DNA of 64,000 nt from Asterias rubens (lineage: Eukaryota > Echinodermata > Asteroidea > Forcipulatida > Asteriidae), in assembly GCF_902459465.1 (NCBI RefSeq), contig NC_047083.1, forward strand, positions 4,832,523 to 4,896,522. Direction: 5' to 3'. Position numbers and translations under genes: made by a program. Shown here piece after piece: positions 42,301 through 51,300 of the stretch. Numbering within the stretch: the first letter of the stretch is position 1; each line of letters opens with the position of its first letter. Below the pieces are notes generated by a model. The model was given only the letters and a program-made list of their open reading frames with translations. It had not been told where the DNA came from and did no database searches.

Positions 42301-45300
42301 GACTCAAGGGCCAAGAATGGAAGGAAGTTCGTAACGTCGTCATGCCGTCTTTTAGTGCCTCTAAAATGCGTCTTGTAAGAATACAGCTTATAAGAAACAT
42401 TACAAGATCAATATCTCATAGATCCATGTTCTGAGGTAGTGCTAGTGACAATTTACAAACAAACCGTAAAGGGTTTGGTCCTTTTTTTGTAACACTGTGT
42501 CCACAGATTTACATTAAACTTAAAGAAGACAATGATGGTAGAAAGTTCCCCTTAAAATATTTTGCTGAGCTGATGTTGTTGTTTTTGAGAAATTGGTAAA
42601 AACTTTCACAATTATTTTTCTTAAATACCCCCACGTGATGCGCTCTCCACCAATAGGAATAGCGAAACTGTCTGAGGTGTAATAAGAATGAATGTTTAAT
42701 CTCCCCCAGATGTCTCCACTGATTAATGGTTGCGGCGATAGCTTGGTTGCTAATATCAACAAAGCACAGACTGGGGGAAAATCTGTCGACTGCAGAGAGT
42801 AAGTCCGATTGTGTTGTCTGCTGTTGTTTTCTTGTAAATGTATTTGTCTGTTGATTCTAACAGTATGAGGTATAATATTATTAAGAGATGTTAAATTTGC
42901 ATCGGTGATAAAGACAATTTTTTTTTTACCCATACACCGATGTATGTTAGCACTGTATACTCAGTACTTTCCCGAGTTCTGTGAAAACAAATATCACAGG
43001 CATGTTACTCGGGTGGGATTCGAACCCACGACCCTTGCAATTCTAGAGCAGTGTCTTACCAACTAGACTAACGAGGTTGCTCGGTAGCTATAGAATCCTA
43101 TGCAATTCGAATCCTATGTTTTGGCAGCGGCTATAAATAATTGTTGGCACACCTACGCGTGTTCGTCCGTCCTTGTTGTCCCTTGTCTTTGTCTCTGTGA
43201 GTCTTACATTCACTGTAGTATGTCAATAGGTAATGGTACAAAAGCCAAGGCATCGCCCAATCCTAAGTTTTACCCTTCAGACTTGTTAATAATGTTGGCT
43301 ACTCATTTTAACTGCCACCGTTAACACTATGAAACACCAATATTATGTAAACAAAAATTACGTTAGGGCAATACTAAAAAGAAATGTTTATTGAATTATT
43401 AATTGATTTGAATTGTTGTTGCATTTTTTTTCTTTTCTTTTTTCTTGCAAGTCGCCAGACACCCGGAGGCCTGAAGGCCACTACAAACCAATTTTTCCGT
43501 TGGGCCGTTGCCACCCACTCCTGGTGCCGTTGCCACCCACTCTTATGGCATGGCTGAAGCAGGGTTGCCCCTTTTCAGTCCATATTTTCGGTGCGTTCGT
43601 TTAGCTTCCCTGGGTCGACCCCGGTTTGTGGCGGTTTTTTTTTTTTCAGGACGAACGTGGGTAATTATCTGCACACGTTCGTCCTGGGAAAAGAAAACGC
43701 CACACACCGGGGTCGACCCAGGGAAACTAAACGAACGCACCCTTTATGGTTGTAGGCTTGGTTGTCATTCCTCATAATACCAAATATGAATCACTCAAAC
43801 TTTTATTTCGATTATAAATATGTTTATTTGTACCAATCTATAGGATATTTGGTAGTTTCGCTATGGATGCAAGCGCATTGTGTGGATTCGGATTGGAAGT
43901 TGACTCCCAGAAAAACAAAGATGATCCTCTGGTTGAGCATGCAAGGAAGGCCGTCGATTTCTTCTTGTACAATCCAGCCAGGTTGATTTGTGGTAAGTAT
44001 TGACAATGGGGGACTTTTATTGTGCTTGCGCGTTATAAATACGGTTATTATTATGATTCAGTCCCATTCTCGTGTAAAAGGTCCCTAAGCATACGTCACT
44101 CCAACTTTCTAAAAAGAACACGTAGCAAACACACAGTACAGTGCGCGTGCCGGAAAATGTAGAACAGGTTTTGGAATCATCAGAGCATCAAAAATCAAGT
44201 AAAGTCGATGAAAGTTACTTTTTTTTCGAAATCTACGTCACTTCAGAGGGAGCAGTGTCTTACAATGTTTTATACTTTTCTCACAATGTTTTATATTATA
44301 ACACCCCTTGCAAGTATTCTGCCTGCTCATTGGTTTAGAGCGCGTCACATGACATGTCTTAGTTTCGCTAGACGACGGCCGTGTGATAGTGCGTCGGTTT
44401 GCCATGCGCTAGTCCGAAGACTAGCACACGGCGCCGTGCGCTAGTCCGACAGACTAGCACACGGCGTGCAGTACCCAGACGTCCGTTGCGTGTACGAGGA
44501 TGATAAATTAATAGTCTGTAACCATTTCGGATTGCACGACACTACATGCAACACAGTAAGTAAAAGTGTTTGCAATCTGTATTCGCGTCGTCCGTGGATT
44601 GTAGCATTCAGGTCTGTAACTTAATAATAATAGTACAGTATTTAGAAATGTTTGGGGTGTTATAAAACAAATATTGACTGCTTTTACTCGTGCAATGGTT
44701 AAAAACTATGACTCCCTTGGTGATCCCCGGAGCGTTCTATTTTCCCTCGGCTTCGCCTCTGGAAAATAGAACGCTCCGGGGATCACCTCGGGAGTCATAG
44801 TTTTAACCATAGCACTCGAAGCAGTCAATATTTGTATACTATCAACCTCTCCCCGTTACTCGTTACCAAGTAACAGGTTTTATGATAATATTTATTTTGA
44901 GTAATTACTAATTGTGTCCACTGCCTTTAATTAGCCTCCGAGAAAGACTCTGCAAGGGGTCGAAACATTATGCCATTAACTATTTCTTATCTTACTTTTC
45001 AAGTCACATTATTCTCGTTTCATTTGTACTGCTGATTAGGTATTTTCCCGATTCTTCGACCTATCTTCGACTACTTCGACTTTGGTGTTTTTGACAGCAA
45101 AGCTGTCGACTTCTTCACCGCATTAACGAACGACACTTGTAAACTTCGCAGACAAGAAGGAAAGTCCGCCTCCCAAGTAAGAAAGTGTCAAATAAATAAC
45201 ACAAACTTAAAAGGGTTGGGTACTTTTTGTATGACACAAAACACTATGTCCATAGATTTGCATTAAAGGGAAGGTACACGTTTGGCAATTACTCAAAACA

Positions 45301-48300
45301 AATGTTAACTTAAAAACTGACTTGGTAACGAGCATTGGAGAGCTGTTGATAGTATAAAACATTGTGGGAAACAACTGAAGTAACGTAGTTTTTGAGAAAG
45401 AGGTAATTTCTCACAAAAATAATAAAAGACTTCAAGCTAGAAGTCTTTTAATCTATCTGAAAGTACACAAATTCGTCCAACAAGGGTGTTTTTTCTTTCA
45501 TCATTTTCTCGCAACTTATGCTTATGATGGGATACACCAAGTGAGAACACTGGTCTTTTACAATTACCAAATGTGTACAGTGCCTTTAAACTTACACGTT
45601 TTACACGCATGGTCTTGGTCTTTGTCGTGGTATTTGTCATGCTGGTCTTGGTCTTGCTATCGGGTGTACGCGTCTTGACTATAACACTCGATCACCACAG
45701 GGCCAATTTCATTGAGCTCAAGCATAAATTATTGCTTAGCAATTTTCTACTAAATGGACAGGATACCAGTCACTGGTCTTGGTATCAGGTGTACCCGTCT
45801 TGACTAAAACACTGGTCACCACAGGGCCAATTTCATTGAGCTTAAGCATAAATTATTGCTTAGCAATTTTTTACTTTTAGTAGAAATGGACAGTATACCA
45901 GTCACAAATTATACATGGGACATGGTAATTAGGAAGCTGGTAAACTTATACTGATCAGCAAAAATGTTGCTCAGCGGCTCTATGAAATTGAGCTCAGATC
46001 TAATTCTTGTGTTTACTTGTAAAAAATGACAATATTATTATATTTTATTCTTGTATAGCGGATTGATATACTTCAGTTGATGCTAAATGCTCATGGTGAA
46101 ACAGGGGATGAGCGGACAAATTCTACCAAAGAGGGCGCTTCGACACGTAGGGCTCTAACAGCTGATGAGATTTTAGCTCAGGTGACTTTAGCATAGATTT
46201 AAATATCTGTCTTTAAAGGAACTGGGTCACCATTGGTTATTGTCAAAGATCAATATTCTCAATTACAAAGTAACACTTCAGTAAAATATTTGAATTGATT
46301 TCGAGACCTCATGCGTGATGTCTCGAAATCAAGTATCTGAAAGCACACAACTTAATATGTGAAAAGGGTGTTTTTTCTTTCATTAACTTTTACAGATTTG
46401 TACACAAAATGTTGAGATACCCTTGTCTTTGACAATTAGCAAAGGTGTCCAGTGTCTTTAACTAAAAGTGAAATTTATAACGGTGTATATAAAAAGAACA
46501 GAATTATAATGAATAAGTACAAACAAATACATATCCATTTATAGAAAAAGAGAGGGGGAAAGGGATTAAGGAAAGGATCCAGAAAGAAGCGGGAAAATAA
46601 CAGCCAATCAAAGTTTTTATTTCAGAGACAATATTGGTGGCTATGAACCAATAGGAGTGAAGTGGCGAGGACAAATAATTATATATATATATATAATATA
46701 TCCCGCTCTAGTCAATTTTCTTTGTTCAATCCAAAATCATTTAAAACAAATGTTCCCAGTCAGTTTCCCTTGTGGTTTATTATTTGATATCTGATATAAA
46801 AAAGTCGCATCCCCTTAAGGTGATCCCCTGTCTGCCGCTTCCCAGGTTGTATCGTTACCCGGGTGTGATCCCTGGCTACACGGCAGTTTGCGGTTTAATG
46901 GCTTCTGACAGGCACCCCCGAACAAAGATATTGACAAAATTGGGAGACCACCAACATAGGGCTAGATAGCTCAGTTGGTAGAGCGCCGGCACGTTAAACC
47001 GGAGGTCGTTGGTTCAAATCCCGCTCTAGTCAATTTTCTTTGTTCAATCCAAAATCATTTAAAACAAATGTTCCCAGTCAGTTTCCCTTGTGGTTTATTA
47101 TTTGATATCTGATATAAAAAAGTCGCATCCCCTTAAGGTGATCCCCTGTCTGCCGCTTCCCAGGTTGTATCGTTACCGGGTGTGATCCCTGGCTACACGG
47201 CAGTTTGCGGTTTAATGGCTTCTGACAGGCACCCCCGAACAAAGATATTGACAAAATTGGGAGACCACCAACATAGGGCTAGATAGCTCAGTTGGTAGAG
47301 CGCCGGCACGTTAAACCGGAGGTCGTTGGTTCAAATCCCGCTCTAGTCAATTTTCTTTGTTCAATCCAAAATCATTTAAAACAAATGTTCCCAGTCAGTT
47401 TCCCTTGTGGTTTATTATTTGATATCTGATATAAAAAAGTCGCATCCCCTTAAGGTGATCCCCTGTCTGCCGCTTCCCAGGTTGTATCGTTACCCGGGTG
47501 TGATCCCTGGCTACACGGCAGTTTGCGGTTTAATGGCTTCTGACAGGCACCCCCGAACAAAGATATTGACAAAATTGGGAGACCACCAACATAGGGCTAG
47601 ATAGCTCAGTTGGTAGAGCGCCGGCACGTTAAACCGGAGGTCGTTGGTTCAAATCCCGCTCTAGTCAATTTTCTTTGTTCAATCCAAAATCATTTAAAAC
47701 AAATGTTCCCAGTCAGTTTCCCTTGTGGTTTATTATTTGATATCTGATATAAAAAAGTCGCATCCCCTTAAGGTGATCCCCTGTCTGCCGCTTCCCAGGT
47801 TGTATCGTTACCGGGTGTGATCCCTGGCTACACGGCAGTTTGCGGTTTAATGGCTTCTGACAGGCACCCCCGAACAAAGATATTGACAAAATTGGGAGAC
47901 CACCAACATAGGGCTAGATAGCTCAGTTGGTAGAGCGCCGGCACGTTAAACCGGAGGTCGTTGGTTCAAATCCCGCTCTAGTCAATTTTCTTTGTTCAAT
48001 CCAAAATCATTTAAAACAAATGTTCCCAGTCAGTTTCCCTTGTGGTTTATTATTTGATATCTGATATAAAAAAGTCGCATCCCCTTAAGGTGATCCCCTG
48101 TCTGCCGCTTCCCAGGTTGTATCGTTACCCGGGTGTGATCCCTGGCTACACGGCAGTTTGCGGTTTAATGGCTTCTGACAGGCACCCCCGAACAAAGATA
48201 TTGACAAAATTGGGAGACCACCAACATAGGGCTAGATAGCTCAGTTGGTAGAGCGCCGGCACGTTAAACCGGAGGTCGTTGGTTCAAATCCCGCTCTAGT

Positions 48301-51300
48301 CAATTTTCTTTGTTCAATCCAAAATCATTTAAAACAAATGTTCCCAGTCAGTTTCCCTTGTGGTTTATTATTTGATATCTGATATAAAAAAGTCGCATCC
48401 CCTTAAGGTGATCCCCTGTCTGCCGCTTCCCAGGTTGTATCGTTACCCGGGTGTGATCCCTGGCTACACGGCAGTTTGCGGTTTAATGGCTTCTGACAGG
48501 CACCCCCGAACAAAGATATTGACAAAATTGGGAGACCACCAACATAGGGCTAGATAGCTCAGTTGGTGAAGCGCCGGCACGTTAAACCGGAGGTCGTTGG
48601 TTCAAATCCCGCTCTAGTCAATTTTCTTTGTTCAATCCAAAATCATTTAAAACAAATGTTCCCAGTCAGTTTCCCTTGTGGTTTATTATTTGATATCTGA
48701 TATAAAAAAGTCGCATCCCCTTAAGGTGATCCCCTGTCTGCCGCTTCCCAGGTTGTATCGTTACCCGGGTGTGATCCCTGGCTACACGGCAGTTTGCGGT
48801 TTAATGGCTTCTGACAGGCACCCCCGAACAAAGATATTGACAAAATTGGGAGACCACCAACATAGGGCTAGATAGCTCAGTTGGTAGAGCGCCGGCACGT
48901 TAAACCGGAGGTCGTTGGTTCAAATCCCGCTCTAGTCAATTTTCTTTGTTCAATCCAAAATCATTTAAAACAAATGTTCCCAGTCAGTTTCCCTTGTGGT
49001 TTATTATTTGATATCTGATATAAAAAAGTCGCATCCCCTTAAGGTGATCCCCTGTCTGCCGCTTCCCAGGTTGTATCGTTACCCGGGTGTGATCCCTGGC
49101 TACACGGCAGTTTGCGGTTTAATGGCTTCTGACAGGCACCCCCGAACAAAGATATTGACAAAATTGGGAGACCACCAACATAGGGCTAGATAGCTCAGTT
49201 GGTAGAGCGCCGGCACGTTAAACCGGAGGTCGTTGGTTCAAATCCCGCTCTAGTCAATTTTCTTTGTTCAATCCAAAATCATTTAAAACAAATGTTCCCA
49301 GTCAGTTTCCCTTGTGGTTTATTATTTGATATATATAATATATAATATATAATATATAATATATATATATAATATATAATATATAATATAATATAATATA
49401 ATGAATAGGGTAGATGGCCTTAGCTTTCGATCCAATCCGGACCTTCTTCAGAGGCATAAGACAAGTACAAACAAATACATATCCATTTATAGAAAAAGAG
49501 AGGGGGAAAGGGATTAAGGAAAGGATCCAGAAAGAAGCGGGAAAATAACAGCCAACCAAAGTTCCTATTTCAGAAACAATATTGGGGGCTATGAACCAAT
49601 AGGAGTGAAGTGGCGAGGACAAAGGATGTTTAGAATGAAAGGAAGGGTTACTGGACCATAAAAGTGGTAAATGTATTGTTCGACAACAATGGAGGGAGAC
49701 ATGAAAGGGTAGGATTAGAGAGCAAGTTGCATCATGATGCAACTAACAATGGTCAATTAATAAGAATAGCAAGATCAAAGGTATGATGATTTTAAAAATA
49801 GGTATGAGGGACCTGTGGAAAAAAAGGGGGGGGGGTTACTTACATCAGATAGTTACAGTGATGAATTTATAAAAACAACTTTAAACTAGGTTAATTTATA
49901 CTTTATGTACAGAATATATACAACATATGAGCTCTTAGGCAGAAGTGAAGTGGAGGGTAATGAGAAGTTATTTAACACCAGTGTTTATGTTAAGTCCAAA
50001 GGGTTTTACTGTCTTGAGTTGGTGAATCCAGTGTGATTCTCTATTCTTGCGGTGTGTGTCATCACCATTGCAAGCTTCAATCACCAGAAGTTCAACATCA
50101 ATGACACTATGATTGGGGCTGTTGAAGTGGATAGAGACTGGGTACGGTTTCTTAGTCTTTATGGAAGAGACATGATTCGCAAAGCGAAGACTAAGTTTGG
50201 TCTTAGTCTCTCCCACATATTGTAGCCCACATCTCTTACATGATATGACATAGACTACATTAGACGTGCTGCATTCAGAGTCGGTCTTGATGTTGTATGA
50301 AGAGCCAGTGGTATGACTCTTCACCTTAAGTGAGGGCTTAATGTGCAGACACGTTTTGCATTTGGAACGGGTACATTTGTGACAGCCCAGTATATCTGTC
50401 GGGGGTTGTGTTTGGACTGTACCTGGGGGAAGTTTGGCCCTGACTAGTATGTCACCAAGGTTCTTAGGGCGGCGGAATGCAACCATGGGAACCTCAGTGA
50501 TTGCTGAGTGTAACCTGCTGGAGGAGTGAAGTATAGGCATGTTATTATTGAGAATTGAGGGAAGTTTGGGTAGTTTGGGGTGGAAGGTGGTGACCAAAGC
50601 AACTCTATTGGTAGGAGGTTTTTTAGCTCCCGTGTTAGTCAACAGAGTATGACGAGGTACGTTGAGAGCCCTGTTGATAGCAAGTTGGACCCTACGTTCG
50701 CTGTGTCCCCTAGATACAAGGTGTTTCCTTAGCTCTGATGAGCGCCTCTTGTACAGGGTATCTGTGGAACAGATACGCCTGATACGTAAGGCCTGACTGT
50801 AAGCAATTGCCTTCTTACAGTGACTAGGGTGACAGCTATTGGAGAGAAGGTACTGGTGGGTGTCGGTGGGTTTACTGTAAACATCTGTGACAAGGCCATT
50901 AGGAGACTTGGTTATTGTCACATCTAGAAAGTTCACACTGGTGAGAGATTGTTCGGTAGTGAACTTTATGGTGGGGTGAAATGAGTTGATATGGGCAATA
51001 AACTCATCCAAGCTGTCTTGGTCACCACACCAGATGGAGAAAATATCATCAAAAAATCTCCACCAAACTAGTGGTCGGTTGGGGGCGGAGGACAGGAGTC
51101 TGTCCTCCAACTGAGACATGAATAGGTTAGCATATGAGGGTGCCATTTTGGTACCCATGGCAGTACCCTGTACCTGTAGAAAATGCCTGTCAGAAAATGT
51201 GAAATTATTCTTCATTAGAATGTGGCTCATGAGTTCCTTAATATGACTCACTGAGGGGCGGGACTGATTACTAGCATTGAGGGCAGAGACACATGCACTC

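Larger units (their letters stand above)
46701..49331 (+). repeat. Tandem array of 317/318-bp units, each with a tRNA-like sequence
   Basis: About 8.3 units, nearly identical. Each unit: AATTTTCTTTGTTCAATCCA, a roughly 245-bp spacer (with CCCTTAAGGTGATCCCCTGT, TCCCTGGCTACACGGCAGTT), then the 73-nt tRNA-like sequence. The array opens with the last bases of a tRNA-like sequence (CCCGCTCTAGTCA) and ends mid-spacer at TTATTTGAT. Units 2 and 4 have ACCGGG where the others have ACCCGGG, giving 317 instead of 318 bp. The 65-codon frame that recurs starts at GTG and is broken in units 2 and 4, so it is not taken as coding. Confidence 0.95.

Noticed and set aside
43005..43085. Working tRNA gene on the minus strand
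   Set aside because: Part of a SINE with a second copy at 4503 and a fragment at 7080.
46772..49193. Repeated 65-codon reading frame in the tandem array
   Set aside because: It starts at GTG, lies in the spacer of the tRNA-like unit, is broken by one base in units 2 and 4, and resembles no family. Identity between copies reflects DNA repetition.
46701..49331. CRISPR array
   Set aside because: Units are 317/318 bp with no unique spacers and the genome is eukaryotic.
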